Of a stretch of DNA of 64,000 nt, positions 34,001-45,086 are shown one piece after another (position 1 is the stretch's first letter; every line of letters starts with the position of its first letter). This stretch comes from Enoplolaimus lenunculus (taxonomy: Eukaryota; Nematoda; Enoplea; Enoplida; Thoracostomopsidae). The stretch lies in contig JASANG010002902.1 in NCBI GenBank assembly GCA_030248215.1, positions 124,001-188,000 on the forward strand. Reading direction: 5' to 3'. Under the pieces are notes generated by a model. That model did no database searches. It saw only the letters and a program-made list of their open reading frames with translations, and was not told where the DNA came from. Position numbers and translations under genes: made by a program.

Positions 34001-34129
34001 TTGTATATATTTTGTGGCGCAACCATTGGAGGAACATTGCTGATAATCTTTTCAGCGCCCGACATTTTTATGAACATCGATCAGAAGGAAGTGATTACGC
34101 AACTTGCGGCAAAATATGGCTGGTGGTAA
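28080..34129 (+). CDS. Second nicotinic receptor subunit, non-alpha; first exon not found
   Basis: Exons 28080-28234, 28528-28572, 29465-29574, 29881-30061, 31175-32458 and 33953-34129 join in frame to 650 residues after a missing signal-peptide exon. The first recognised exon begins in phase 1, exactly as exon 2 of the neighbouring subunit. Seen (numbered from this first residue): NEKYQ and NVWLTL, loop A ([10 protein letters not shown]), Cys-loop Cys137-Cys151 with 13 residues between, SWTY loop B, loop C with a lone Cys190 and no Cys-Cys pair (non-alpha), M1 about 212-236, M2 with GEK at its start about 241-263, M3, an unusually long cytoplasmic loop (about 285 residues, rich in Ser, Arg and Pro), and M4 in the last exon. 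Four intron positions match the upstream gene; the intron at 30062-31174 is extra. Either the signal exon lies undetected in 24.4-28 kb or the copy has lost it; the downstream frame is intact, which favours a working gene. Confidence 0.88.
28633..29060. mobile_element. Family F TIR element, intron of second receptor gene
   Basis: About 430 bp with inverted ends TACTGTAGTGACCCGAATA and TATTCGGGTCACTACAGTA (one base differing). Internal order AATAAGAGTCCGTAAGCG...ATTAGAGTCCATGAAA matches the 48.3-kb copy. Non-coding, so non-autonomous. Confidence 0.8.
29153..29307 (+). mobile_element. TTAGGC-core MITE, subfamily T2, in second receptor gene
   Basis: Perfect 8-bp target duplication GTTTTGTT (29145-29152 and 29308-29315). 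Ends GGTCCACGTACAGAACAGG and CTGTTCTATACATGGGCC. Shows that T2 shares the 8-bp habit of T1 and T3. Confidence 0.9.
29633..29757 (+). mobile_element. Family F fragment
   Basis: TACTGTAGTCACCCGAATAA and TCTAATAAGAGTCTGTAAGC match the left third of the full copies; in intron 29575-29880. Confidence 0.55.
30287..30497 (-). mobile_element. TTAGGC-core MITE with mixed ends, extra intron of second receptor gene
   Basis: The left end starts as T1 (GGCCAATGTAAACAACAAGG) and then turns to T3 (GTTACTTTTAGGGCCG); the right end is T3 (AAGTAACATTGGCC). The core carries CCTAAG runs with a TTGCAAAAGCATATTCCTA spacer. Confidence 0.7.
30790..31122. mobile_element. Family I repeat
   Basis: TACTTAAGT-rich, with TTAAGGAGGCACCA, GACCAAGGTTTGTATGTCTG and the end GGGTTTCAAAAACTCAGCCATT. 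The same order occurs at 63.2 kb. It occupies much of the extra intron. Confidence 0.6.
32570..32829 (-). mobile_element. TTAGGC-core MITE, subfamily T1, last intron of second receptor gene
   Basis: Starts AGCTAATGTAAACGAACACG and ends CTGATCTTTACATAGGCC; flanks CAAGTCGA and GAAGTCGG match at 6 of 8. The core has two CATAAGCATAAG blocks. Starts 112 bp after the exon's donor. Confidence 0.75.
33284..33542. mobile_element. Family H element, last intron of second receptor gene
   Basis: Bounded by CAAGAGTATGCAACTG and AAGTTGCATACTCTTG, inverted copies. The interior differs from the other two copies. Its right end is the target of the next MITE. Confidence 0.65.
33544..33735 (+). mobile_element. 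TTAGGC-core MITE, subfamily T3, inserted at the end of family H
   Basis: Perfect 8-bp duplication CTCTTGTC (33536-33543 and 33736-33743). The duplicated bases belong to the ACTCTTG end of the family H element, so this insertion is younger. Confidence 0.9.
33786..33917. mobile_element. Harbinger-like MITE next to the last exon
   Basis: Inverted ends GGGTTACGCTATACTT and AAAGTATAACGCAACCC; flanks TAA and AAA. It ends 35 bp before the last exon of the second receptor gene, inside the usual branch-point zone. Confidence 0.75.
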
Positions 34130-34167
34130 ATTTAGTATGTCACCCAAAAAACCTTTTTTTTCATATC

Positions 34168-34543
34168 AGGGCGTATTTTTAAAATTTGCAAATTTTCAAC
34201 TGTCCTTGTTCCGCCAACAAATTTATAAATCCGTAAAGCCAACATTCATATATGTGCAAGTTTTTTTGCAACGAGAATTCGCGAAGCTGTAATTTGGACG
34301 AAATACTTGAAGCTGCAAGTATTTTTAAACGAACATTCTGATGGATCAATCAAACTGTAGGTGCAGGAAATTCAAGCGATTTGCAACTGCGTTCACAGGT
34401 TCGAATTAAATTAAATCGCATGAATTCCAGTGAATAATTTGCAGTTGCAAGAACGTCAAGGCTGTTTCGTGACCAAACTTGAACATGCAAGTTGCCCGTG
34501 CCGCAGTTTTTGCTGTAAAAACTTGCACGTGTGAATAGGGCTT
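34168..34543. mobile_element. Family K repeat
   Basis: Ends resemble inverted copies (AGGGCGTATTT and CACGTGTGAATAGGGC), with TTTTTGCTGTAAAAACTTGC and AACTTGAACATGCAAGTTGC inside. Half copies or relatives at 18.6 and 55.9 kb. Confidence 0.5.
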
Positions 34544-34874
34544 AAGTTTTAAAACGACACTAGAATAATTGTTCTGTTCTACACACCACAACATACAAAC
34601 GGATTGCGACACGCTCCGGTCTCCATTTAGAAAATTTTTTGCCGAAATCTAGTAAGGTCCACATTGTTAATTTTGATTTTTGTGCCGAGAAAGAAATTAA
34701 GTTTGGCTTTTCGCTATTAACTTCACTTGTGAGATTAACATTTTTTTCGCAAGACAGCAATCTTCGTTTTGAACGGTGCCTTGTTTTACCGTCGCCATTC
34801 ATGTATAATGGGGGCTCACAGTCATGGCGTCCCTCGTCAACGTTTAGGATACCAATTTGTTGCATCAAACTTTT

Positions 34875-35045
34875 GGCCCATGTTATTTTAAGGGCCATCC
34901 CGGTTTCTGGACGGTCTGTAAAAGAGTAGGCTTACATTCTAGACTTGCTTAGGCTTAGGCTTAGGCTTAGGCTTAGGCTTAGGCTTAGGCTTAGGCTTAG
35001 GAATACGCTTAATCTACTGTTACGCTCCTAAAAGTAACATTGCCC
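34875..35045 (+). mobile_element. TTAGGC-core MITE, subfamily T3, with nine uninterrupted units
   Basis: Perfect 8-bp duplication AAACTTTT (34867-34874 and 35046-35053). From 34947 the core is nine perfect GCTTAG units with no spacer, the purest array in the window. Confidence 0.9.
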
Positions 35046-36189
35046 AAACTTTTAATGTGTTCGGATATTATGGCCATGTTCCTTGATCGACTAGTTGGAG
35101 AAAGTTTTCACTATTCCCATCCGCATTGCAATATTTAGTTGCTGATGTTCTATTTTAATCCCTATTTCCTCAAATAGCCCCACCTCCATTAGATTCTCGC
35201 CCGCTACACCCGTGTCCCCCGTTTACTGCTTGAACGTTGTAGCGAACCTAGGGTGTCTGACAATTTTGCGATTCAAATAGTTCATCTGAAGCTCACAATG
35301 TGTTTTTTACAGCCAATCAAAATTTTTGCGTCTTCAGCGAAATCTGTCAATTTTAAAATATCAAAAAATTGCTACACTGCAGTTTCCAAATACAAAAAGT
35401 ATGACACCCCCTGGATTATTGTGGATCAACCACTGCCCGTACAACTGCTCGGAAGGGATTTTACGTGGAGATTGAAGACCCTCAGATAGATTTTGAGTGA
35501 CCCTTGACTTTGGCTGAGTCTGGCACCCTAAGTAGGGCACTGCTTTCTGAGCCACCGCGAGAGTATCCGGAATTGCCCAAAGTTTCACTGACGCTTACCA
35601 AATTTAGTTTTGAGGGTTTAGAGTTTTGTCGATCAGAGTCTGATGCCTTCTTTAATACATCTTATGTATTTCAGAAGTAGTCATGTTTTATATGAGTTTG
35701 TTCTGTATTATTTATGCAAAAAATTACGACTACGAACGCTGCTATTTATATATTAGACTGCGCAACTTCTAGCGAAACTTACGCTTTGGCCTTAAAATTA
35801 GGCTCTGCCTAATAATATATACCGTAACGGTCAATGTTACTTTTTTAACAATAACCTGAAAATGTGATTCCTAAACCTAAAAGTTTAAATCTTAGCTCAA
35901 GCATCAAATATACGGCTAAGATTTAAACAAAAACCCTACGCCTAAGCAAAAACAATCTAAAGCCTAAGCCTACTCTATTGCAGTCCGAATGGCAAGCCTG
36001 CCTTTCCAAAACATGTGCTGTAATAATTATATTAGGTTTGCGTGGACCTGATACACTTTGTTCCTCATTTAACACCTACTCTTAAGCTAAGGCTGAGTTT
36101 CCGACTTAATAGCCTTAGGTCAAAATTTAAACCAAAGTTAACTCTTCGGCGTCGACTTCGGTAAGACTTCCGAAATTAAGCCTAATGCG

Positions 36190-36385
36190 ACGTTCACAAT
36201 ATATTAATTCTAAGTATTGCCACAAAATTTGTTATATGATAAGGTTAACGCGTGAAAAATTTTAAATTTGTCACACGTTAACCCTACCCTAACACTTTTG
36301 TTCTGTTAACCTTATATACCCAAAGCGGTTGCCGCAAAATATTTTGCTGCAATGCTTCAATTTACAGTATTGTGAACGACGCATA
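36190..36385. mobile_element. Family J TIR repeat
   Basis: Ends GCGACGTTCACAATA and TATTGTGAACGACGC are inverted copies and match the palindrome at 18.4 kb. The interior differs and includes a GTTAACG/CGTTAAC inverted pair. Confidence 0.6.
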
Positions 36386-36457
36386 TAAGCCCAGGACTGC
36401 AGTTAAGCATAAGACCGTGTGGAAAAGTGTCCAAGAGTCCATTGGTGTTAACTATAA

Positions 36458-36612
36458 AGGTTGCGCTATGCTTGACGTCCGGCGCCGTCCGGCGCCATAC
36501 GTTATTGTACGTCAGTTATTTGCCGACGTTAGCGCAGAGTGACGGACGATGCCGTACGGGTGACGGACAGCACCGGACAGCGCCGCACGTCAACAAAAGT
36601 ATAGCGCAACGC
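36458..36612. mobile_element. Harbinger-like MITE
   Basis: Ends AGGTTGCGCTATGCTTGACG and AAAAGTATAGCGCAACGC, TAA on both sides (36455-36457, 36613-36615). Interior rich in CGGCGCCGT and CGTACGG motifs, the likely source of the satellite unit at 13.2 kb. Confidence 0.8.
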
Positions 36613-36698
36613 TAACTGTTAATAGTTGCAACTTTAAGCACCATTTATGTCGAAGATTACTGACTTCCAAAAATTTAAACATATTGTACGCAAAGCAC

Positions 36699-36903
36699 GG
36701 CCTATGTAAAGAACAGGAGCGGAACACAGTATTATAAGCATATTCTTAAGCCTAAGCCTAAACATAAGCGTAAGAATGAGCATATTTCTATGCCTAAGCC
36801 TAAGCCTAAACCTAATCCAAGCAATATAATTAGTTTAAAGCTTAAGCTTACTCTTTTGTAGTCGTACAGAAAAACCGTTCCGCCCCTGATCTTTACTTGG
36901 ACC
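36699..36903 (-). mobile_element. TTAGGC-core MITE, subfamily T1
   Basis: Flanks CAAAGCAC and CAAAGCAG (8-bp duplication, one change). Ends GGCCTATGTAAAGAACAGG and CTGATCTTTACTTGGACC. Confidence 0.85.
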
Positions 36904-37564
36904 CAAAGCAGAATTAAAAATGAAACCATTTTGAAAATCCCAATGAGATCGTTTCGCACCAAAGTTTTTACCATTAAAACTGCACTGCAAACTCGGTTCA
37001 GAACCAGGTCGAGGATACCAGTGTTTGCCTGCAGTAACCTTTCTGCTATTGTTAGGTTTGGTCCACATTTCTAAATTGAGCTCTGTTGTTTGCAATAAAA
37101 TGTCCCATAAAAACTTAACCATTGCTTTGGCTGGCGGCCCACGTAAAGATCCGTGGCTGAACGGTTTTTGTTTGCGGGGACAGTATGAAGCATTTGTCGT
37201 CCGACAGTGTCCTAATCCTGAACCTTAGCCTAAACATAATCGTAAGCATATAAACTATAAGTCGAAATACTTCCTGATCAAACGCAACAAATTGTTAAAT
37301 CAACGAGATTTCCCAACTCCAAGTTGTCTGTCAGTCGACGAGTGGTCGTCATATCGAGCACAGGATATGTGGTTCTCAAAAAACCTGTTATTGCCGTTCG
37401 CCATAGCCAGATGGAGCTATTAACATTTTTCATTCTGGTTCACATCAAAAGTATGGTTATAGACGATATAAATGGGCCAATTATCGGTTTAAAAGCGAAA
37501 CATTTGCAGTGTTTCAAAAGACAATATACTTGCAATATCACAACATACCAGTTATCAAATGCTT

Positions 37565-37755
37565 GGCCCATGTTACTTTAACGGACGTCCAGGTTTCTGG
37601 TGGGTCTGTAAAAGAGTAAGTTTACATTCTAGACTACATTTTTGTGCTTGCTTAGGCTTTAAGCTTAGAAATACGCTTTTGCCACGCTTAGGCTTAGGCT
37701 TACGCTTAGGAAAACCGCTTAATCTACTGTTACGCCCCTAAAAATAACATTGTCC
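37565..37755 (+). mobile_element. TTAGGC-core MITE, subfamily T3
   Basis: Ends GGCCCATGTTACTTTAACGG and AAAATAACATTGTCC; core interrupted by an AATACGCTTTTGCCACGC spacer. No clear target duplication. Confidence 0.75.
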
Positions 37756-38433
37756 AACGTGGTTTATGCTCAGGGCACGTTTTATGCTACTCAAGGACGT
37801 CTCTTGTCCTAAAGTAAAAGTACAAACACCGGGCGAAACAGATCCGTTTCCGCAATCAAACGTTTCCTTCAGGAAATATCCGCCTAAACCCATCTTTCCT
37901 TATGGAACAATCTGCCTCCGCCTAAGGACAGTTTGCCTTCCAGAAAGACGTGCCACGCCGATCTTTCCTTCTGGAAACATTCGTCTTAGGCTGGTTTTAC
38001 CCTGGTTTCAGGCAGGCAAAGTGCCCTAAACTCATTCTGGCGGAATTACGATCTTTTACACTCAACCGGATCTTTCCCAAGGAAGACCACGGCACGTCCG
38101 CAGACGACATTTAAGGTTACCATGTTATTTTCGGAAATATTGCTAATTGCAATCAGCAAGTGAAATTCACAGGTTTCTATCACATGCCGCTGATTGCATT
38201 AGCTGCGAAGGTATGCCTATTGTCGACTTACTACATTTTTAAGTTTAACAAAACTATTTATATATACGTATTTTTAAAAGACAAGATTCGGATTCGATAT
38301 GAGTAAAATAAGTGGGTACGGTAAAGCCCTGGTTCTTGTGTAAGAGTTCTATCAATATAATTGTTCCAAAAGCAATTACTAACAAAAACTATTTGATTTC
38401 CATCATTAGCTATTACTAGCTGTTTAAAAAATG

Positions 38434-38624
38434 ACCCAATGTAAAGAACAGCGGCGGAACTGTATTATAAGCATATTTCTAAACCTAAGCCTAAGCGTAA
38501 AAATGAGGATATTCCTAAAGCCTAAGCCTAAGCCTAAGCCAAGCAAAAATATTTGACCAAAGCTTAAGCTTACTCTATTGCAGTCCCACAGAAAAACGTT
38601 CCGCCCCTGATCTTTACATGGGCC
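38434..38624 (-). mobile_element. TTAGGC-core MITE, subfamily T1
   Basis: Perfect 8-bp duplication AAAAAATG (38426-38433, 38625-38632). Ends ACCCAATGTAAAGAACAGC and CTGATCTTTACATGGGCC. Confidence 0.9.
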
Positions 38625-38933
38625 AAAAAATGTAAAGCAATTATTCCTAGTAGTCTTTCAGTCTCACAGTAGGCGGGCCTCTATAAACTGAACATGAGCC
38701 CAATACAAGTTAAAATCACCAAAATATAACCAAAAACCAGCGCGATAGAAACACAGAGTGTGTCTAGAAACAGATGTGTTGCTGATTAGACGTCTAGTCC
38801 CTACAGTCGCAGACAGACGCAACTTACAGGTGCGAATGTGTTAGAGATGCCCACAAAAAGCATCTGGTACAGAGCTTTCTGGCATCTGTACCGCTGGTTA
38901 AATTAGCGCCGCGGAAAACACCACTGAAATCAC

Positions 38934-39141
38934 CACGGCAAAAAATGGGGAGTCAAATTGATTCTCTCGGAAATAGGCTTTTCCTGACTACACAAAGAGT
39001 CAAATTCGACTCCACCAGAGTCAAATTCAATTCACTATGTTGCACGTTTGACTCGGGCGGAGTTGAATTTGACTCAGTTTGTCTAGTCAGGAAAAGCCTA
39101 TTTCCGAGAGAGTGAATTATGACTCACCATTTTTTACAGTG
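38934..39141. mobile_element. Family E fold-back MITE
   Basis: Starts CACGGCAAAAAATGG and ends CCATTTTTTACAGTG; near-perfect inverted halves containing GGAAATAGGCTTTTCCTGA. Confidence 0.75.
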
Positions 39142-39149
39142 CATTCAAG

Positions 39150-39440
39150 GGGTCAGGGCGTCTCAGAGGGTTCATTATTTGTGATAAAATGGGATGGTCC
39201 GTACCTTACAATTTTTTTCCACTCAAATTTTTTAAAAAATAATTTTTCCAATTAGAAATTTTTGCGATAAAATCGTACGTTCGCTCCTATACCTTACAAT
39301 TTTTCCACTCAGAAAATTTTTTGGTGATTAAATACAATTCTCTCCCCACCCAGAAATTTTTGAGACAAAATGATATCGTACCACCTACCGTACAATTTTT
39401 CTCCCTCCGAAACTTGTTTGGTGATAATATGATAAGATGC
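39150..39440. repeat. Diverged repeat of ACAATTTTTCCACTC / AGAAATTTTT motifs (family N)
   Basis: Contains four degenerate tandem units of about 80 bp, each with a GATAAAAT-type and a TACAATTTTT motif. Related sequence in opposite orientation at 59.35 and 61.95 kb. Confidence 0.5.
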
Positions 39441-40010
39441 CTACATTTATCATTTTTGCGTTTCATAACATTTGTCAGTTCCGCACCCGGCCGAAATTTC
39501 TCGATCCGTCATTGCTTCGCCAGCGAGTTTGGTTTACTATATGAAGTTATATACCGCGTGGCGTCTACCAGCTGTAATTTAGTCAATCTACCACTGACTC
39601 CTACGCTGTTATCGTAATAATTACTGGGTTGATATACAAAAACCTGCAGGTTTTTGGGGGTTTTTATTTTTTTATTTGGACTTTACGTGAAAAGCCATGT
39701 GTGTAGCCAGAAATCAAATGAGACAGTCGGTGACAACAAACGTGTGCTATCGTCTGCTTACATAATATCGTACAAGACTGCGGAAAATAGCAGTATTAGG
39801 TTTAGGTTCCACGCGGCCCCGATCAGGTTTTATTTGGCCTAAAATTAGCGTCTCAGTCTCTCGTGAGATTTGACGCAAGCAAATATAATTGTCAGCGTTT
39901 GCCAGTGTTTATAGTCGCTGACGCAGCGTTGGAAACTGATATGTGTATAATTTTCAATCTCACAATGGTCGATATTCGTAAACGCATATAGTAGGAGTGA
40001 TAATAGTTTC

Positions 40011-40206
40011 GGCCCATGTTACTTTAAGGGGCGTCCAGGTTTCTGGCGGATCTATAAAAGAGTAGGTTTAGATTCTAGATTGCATTTTTTGGTTAGGCTT
40101 TGGCTTAGGCTCAGGTTTAGGCTTAGGAACCCATTTTTGCAACGCTTAGGCTTAGGCTTAGGAATACGTTTAATCTACTGTTACTCCCCTCAAAGTAATA
40201 TTGGTC
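40011..40206 (+). mobile_element. TTAGGC-core MITE, subfamily T3
   Basis: Flanks ATAGTTTC and ATGGTTTC (8-bp duplication, one change). Ends GGCCCATGTTACTTTAAGGG and AAAGTAATATTGGTC. Confidence 0.85.
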
Positions 40207-40372
40207 ATGGTTTCACTGAATCGCTTTCGTTGCAGGGTGTACTTAGATATCCGGTTCCGGTAAAAATCGGTGCCTGTTTGCGTTAAAAATCAGTTTCTGC
40301 CGTTTTTGATATAGAAATACTGGAACTTTAGTTGTTTTTATGCTCAAAATAATTTCTTAATCACGTACTTAG

Positions 40373-40685
40373 TGACCCGAACAAGAGGGGACTGATATTT
40401 ATTTTGCGTCTTCAGAGGGTACGCGTGTGGTTCGGTTATTGGATTGTTATTTTTTTATTCTGTCTATTGTTGGACTCAACCTAACACCCCCTTTTTCATA
40501 TTTGGTTTCGACTCTGAGCCTGTTACATATCAGAGCAGTGTGAGCCAGTTTTGTCTAGATTTTTTAAACTCGAATTATAATACTTGTGGATGCTGTTCAC
40601 AGTAACGGACTATAATTAGGAATACAGACTACTGTTGATTACGACTCAAACTGCGGACTTTCCTCTTAGTCTATACTCCGCCTCT
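40373..40685. mobile_element. Family F, rearranged remnant
   Basis: AGTGACCCGAACAAGAGGGG at the left and reversed GAGTCC-type motifs to the right; internal order is scrambled relative to full copies. Confidence 0.4.
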
Positions 40686-41293
40686 TATTGGACTTCTTAC
40701 AGTACAAATAACATTTCATTACAGATATGCTGCAATTGTGAGATATGAAATAAAAACGACGAAACTCATATGTTTTTTCCTTTGAAACGTCAAAAAGCAA
40801 AAGCCCAGTGAATATTTGCATGCCTCAATTGCATTGGCAGAAAAATATAACTTCTTTGAAACTTTTCTACTTTAATATCGGTTTTCCGTTTTCGCGTCTG
40901 TTATTTTTTGCTTTCTTTTTGCACCCTGAAGTTCACAGTAGTGTTTTACAACAGATTCAAATAATACAAACGTGTCCCGTTGTTAACAGGATAATATATT
41001 TGCACATTTGGTAATAATTTCGTTCAGTTTGAGCAATTACCTACAATGCAAAATGTGTTATATACCAGGCTGGAACCCAACCTGCGGGTATGAAAATGGA
41101 CTTCGCTTCCTTATTTATGGGCTTACATTCAGAAATTGGAAGAAAATTAGCTTAAATTTAAAAATTATATTATTCAATCCGTTATGTTTATTATACGGCA
41201 TAAATTTCATGCCACACATAATATTGGCTTAATTTAGTTTTGCTTTTAACCGTCCTGGTTTTGATTTTCTGGTGCGCTTATTGGTGTACAGTC

Positions 41294-41453
41294 AGACCTG
41301 TAGCCAGCTCACATTGTGAGGGGGGCTAAGAATTTTTGAGAAGGTGCATACGAGGGTTTTCGATGACTTACAAGCAAGATTGGCAATTTTTAAAGGGAAG
41401 GATTCTACAAGGGGGATAAGCTACCCTGGCACCCTTCTGGCTACGGGCCCGTT
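41294..41453. mobile_element. Family G repeat, complete
   Basis: Inverted ends GACCTGTAGCCAGCTCACAT and CTTCTGGCTACGGGCCC; inside GATGACTTACAAGCAAG. Best-preserved copy, about 160 bp. Confidence 0.7.
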
Positions 41454-41820
41454 TGCAGATGGCGTATATTTCGATTAAGCCGAACTTTGAGTGGGAAAAA
41501 TTTATTTGGTGTGCAATGTCCTGGGCTCCAGTACAACTGGTATTGGTTAAAAAATACATCACTAATTATGTACGGAATAGGTTTTAGTTACTTTGTTGGT
41601 TTCACAGCGGAATCAAGCCAGCTATGTTAAGCATACTGTAGACCGTTGGTTTATGGACAAATCAAAAATATTTTAAGTATAGAAATTTTGTAGCATATAA
41701 TGGATCAACCACACCGTGGTAGTATAGTGAAAAACTGCAAATTCAATTCCTGAAACACACAAAATTTCAAAGGATTTCTATTTCGTTGTGGTAGAATGTA
41801 GCCAATTTCTAAGCAATATG

Positions 41821-42043
41821 CACTGCCAAAAAATGATGAGTCAAATTGACTTTTTCTGAAATACGCTTTTCCGGAATACACCAACTGAGTCAAAGTGCGA
41901 CTCAAATAATCGCTCAGTGAGTCGCATGTTTGACTCTGGCGGAGTCCCATTTGACTCAGTTTGTGTAGTAAAGCAAGTCGAATTTGACTCAGTTTGTGTA
42001 GTAAAGCAAGTCGAATTTGACTCAGTTTGTGTAGTAAAGCAGC
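41821..42043. mobile_element. Family E MITE with internal 33-bp triplication
   Basis: Starts CACTGCCAAAAAATGATGAG. The right half is replaced by tandem units: TTGACTCAGTTTGTGTAGTA recurs at 41951, 41984 and 42017 (33-bp period). The right end is missing. Confidence 0.7.
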
Positions 42044-42692
42044 AGACGGTAAGTTCAAACGAAACTGTGCAACATGCACCTTATAGCCATATCAACCTGT
42101 CGTTTAGGATACATTAATATAATATAGGCAAACAAAAAGTTTCTAGTATAGATGAAAGTATGAACCTAACTGGTAAAAGCACGTATATTATTAATTTATG
42201 CACTATTATAGTCTTAGGATGACGCTGCAATGTTCCGTTCTGTTATTGGCGTGAAATGCCGAATATCATGGTTTCAGGACACGTGGAACCTGGTATTCAC
42301 CCGGAACAACAAAATGTCAAATCATTTGGTAGATTGATTTTCAGCTAAGCTCAAGCACTGTTGGCATTTCGTAAATTATTCGTCAAATTTTTCATTGATA
42401 ACATTAAACACAAATTCATTTTTTTCAAACCGTTTGTTTTACCACAATTTCAAACTGGCAGAGTGCCAGCTAAAATAAGGCTTACGAAAACGAGCCTATA
42501 TATATACACCGCACTTCGATATCAACAAATTTCAACAATTTGTTGTTCCGGCATTCAAAGTTTAACAAACATCTCCGGTCAGTTTCAAATAAGCTTACCA
42601 TTTTTCAAAATGTTCTCAAATACCCTGGACGCAGACCATTTCCACAAATTCGTCGCTGTTGCAAATCTGTTAAATTCCCCTATAGTTTACTG

Positions 42693-42895
42693 GGCCCATG
42701 TTACTTTAAGGGGTGTCCAGGTTTCTGGCGACTCTATAAAAGAGTAGATTTAGATTCTAGATTACATTTTTTGCTTAGGCTTAGGTTTACGCTTAGGCTT
42801 AGACTTATACTTAGGAACCGGTTTTTGCAACGCTTAGGCTTTAGGCTTAGCAATACGCTAAATTTACTGTTACGCCCCTTAAAGTAACCTTGGCT
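42693..42895 (+). mobile_element. TTAGGC-core MITE, subfamily T3
   Basis: Flanks GTTTACTG and GTTCACTG (8-bp duplication, one change). Ends GGCCCATGTTACTTTAAGGG and AAAGTAACCTTGGCT. Confidence 0.85.
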
Positions 42896-44379
42896 GTTCA
42901 CTGAAACTTAGGTTCAGTTTGAAATCTTTGGTTTCGTCGCCAACTGTGTTTGGGAATTTTTGAAATTGGTCCAAAATGCGCGTTGCGGGACTCGTACCAC
43001 ATTGTTTGCATGTCGGCGCTTTTGGCATATGCTGTGCAATTTAATAATTTGATACTAAATAAATATTTTAAAATTTCAAGCGGAAACACACGAAAAGTAT
43101 CGCAGGGTTGCGGTGAACACAGACTTTCGGCTGACAATCACCAACGAGCCAGCGGAGTGTAACGCTGTCACGGCATCCATTTGGCAGACCCATTTGTGGT
43201 ACCTTTGTTTTTGGGGTTGACTAAAATTACGACACCGGTCAACGGCGTATTGAAGGTGAGGGTTAGAGGTGATATGTCCCATACTGAAATTACTGGCATC
43301 AAGAAAACAGCTTACTTAACAGGATTCGTAATAATGTCGATCCTATTAAGGTCAGAACTGTTTTTCATACACCGCCTAGAAATGATATCCCGGCTAAACC
43401 CCTGTCTCGCTCAGTTTAATTGGGTTGAAAATTTAAATATGGTATAGGTTTCAGCTGAAATTCAAACGGTTGAATTGTATTAATCAGTTGTCGTGGTAAG
43501 TAGAACCGCATCTCCAGTTGAATGTGACGAGAAGAGACGAACAATTTTTGAGACTATTCGAGGATTCGAATATACATCAACAGGGTAAAACTGTCTTAGG
43601 GGTGAAAAATAACGGGGTAAAGTTGTTATAGGGGGGTGAAAAATGTTCCTGTGGCCCTAAAGTGTCGTCTTTATCCCGGTGTTTGTCGAGCAATGTACAA
43701 CTAACCGAGGGGGTACGGTACTGAACCTTTCCTTTTGATGTATGGAATGTTTTAAAAATGTTTCAGGCGGCTTACGCAAGAAATTACCGTTCTGTAACCC
43801 GTTTTGCAAAATCACGGCTTGATCTCTCGGTTTAAATTTCGGTATGTGATGGATCTTCAACGTCCATGGCATATCAAACCTTGAAAATGTGCCGAATTTT
43901 TCCAGCGAACGAATTTAAATTTTCACCAGGTTTGCGAAGTGGGTTCTTTTTCAAATTTTAGGTTTCTGTCTAACGGTTTGCACCACATCGACACTTGAGG
44001 TTATTGGGACTTGTGACAAATATTATTTTTAAGTCGGCAATGCACGAGTTTCAACCAAAGCACACCTTACACAACAGACTACATTTTGGTCAGCAGAAAT
44101 TTCAATAACTCCGTCATTCCATAAGTTCCTAATGTAAAAATGGCCTAAAATCACGGAAATATACCTTATGTTTGCGCAATATATTCAAATTATCAACTTT
44201 GCCAATTTCTAAGTGTTTGCAAGCGAGTTCGAAGCTTTGTACGGTTTCAGGCAAAATTTTTTAAAACGGTAGACTGTACTTTTCTGGCTGACCCGGTCTG
44301 GCCAGTGCGACCGCAGTATCATCATTTATCCAGTTGGCGTATAATATTTACCTACGAACTAAGCACAATTACAAAACTA

Positions 44380-44582
44380 CACTGCAAAAAATGGGGAGTC
44401 AAATTGACTGTCTCGAAAATAGGCTTTTCCTGATGCCTACACAAACTGAGTCAAATTCGACTCCACCACTGTCAAATTTGATTCACTATGTCGCACGTTT
44501 GAGCCGAATTTGACTCAGTTTGTGTAGTCTGGAAAAGCCTATTTCCGAGACAGTCAATTTGGGCTCCCCATTTGTTACAGTG
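44380..44582. mobile_element. Family E fold-back MITE
   Basis: Starts CACTGCAAAAAATGGGGAG and ends CCCATTTGTTACAGTG; TA on both sides. Inverted halves share AAAATAGGCTTTTCC. Confidence 0.75.
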
Positions 44583-45086
44583 TACCGATTAACTTATAAT
44601 AAGGTCTATTGTCTTCAATTTCAGAATTCTAAGTGTAAAAATATTAATAGAACTTTGTGTTATGACATTTTGTATTTACCGACTCGCTAATTGAGTTTAT
44701 TTGTGTTATTTTTGCACGAGTTATGTTTTCACCTTAACTACTCGATGAGTATATCTATATGATGTGAAATATATAACAGTCAAAAAGCACCGCTTATTGA
44801 CGGTACTACTAAAATGCGTGAGACAACAGAATGTTTTTTCACGTCCGTAGCCAAAACTTGGCAGAAATACGCCGTAGACACCGTGAAAATTTTGGCGGCC
44901 CAACAGAAAAGTTTCAGCCTATTAAAAGTGTGACGTGAAATACTGCCATAACCCTTATAAACACTGATCCACTCGGAAATGTTGAGTTGAACTGGCAGTT
45001 GAACTGAATCTTTTCTTTATTTGAATACTGAAGAAAACGTTGTTTATAAACACAAAGGAATCACACATATAGGATGAATAAGTAAT

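Noticed and set aside
34947-35001. A true telomere or chromosome end
   Set aside because: The hexamer runs are at most about ten units, sit inside TIR elements with target duplications, and continue into unique sequence on both sides.
38140-38205. A possible small exon between CACAG and AAG|GTATGC
   Set aside because: Only about a dozen codons, no neighbouring exons, no recognisable peptide.
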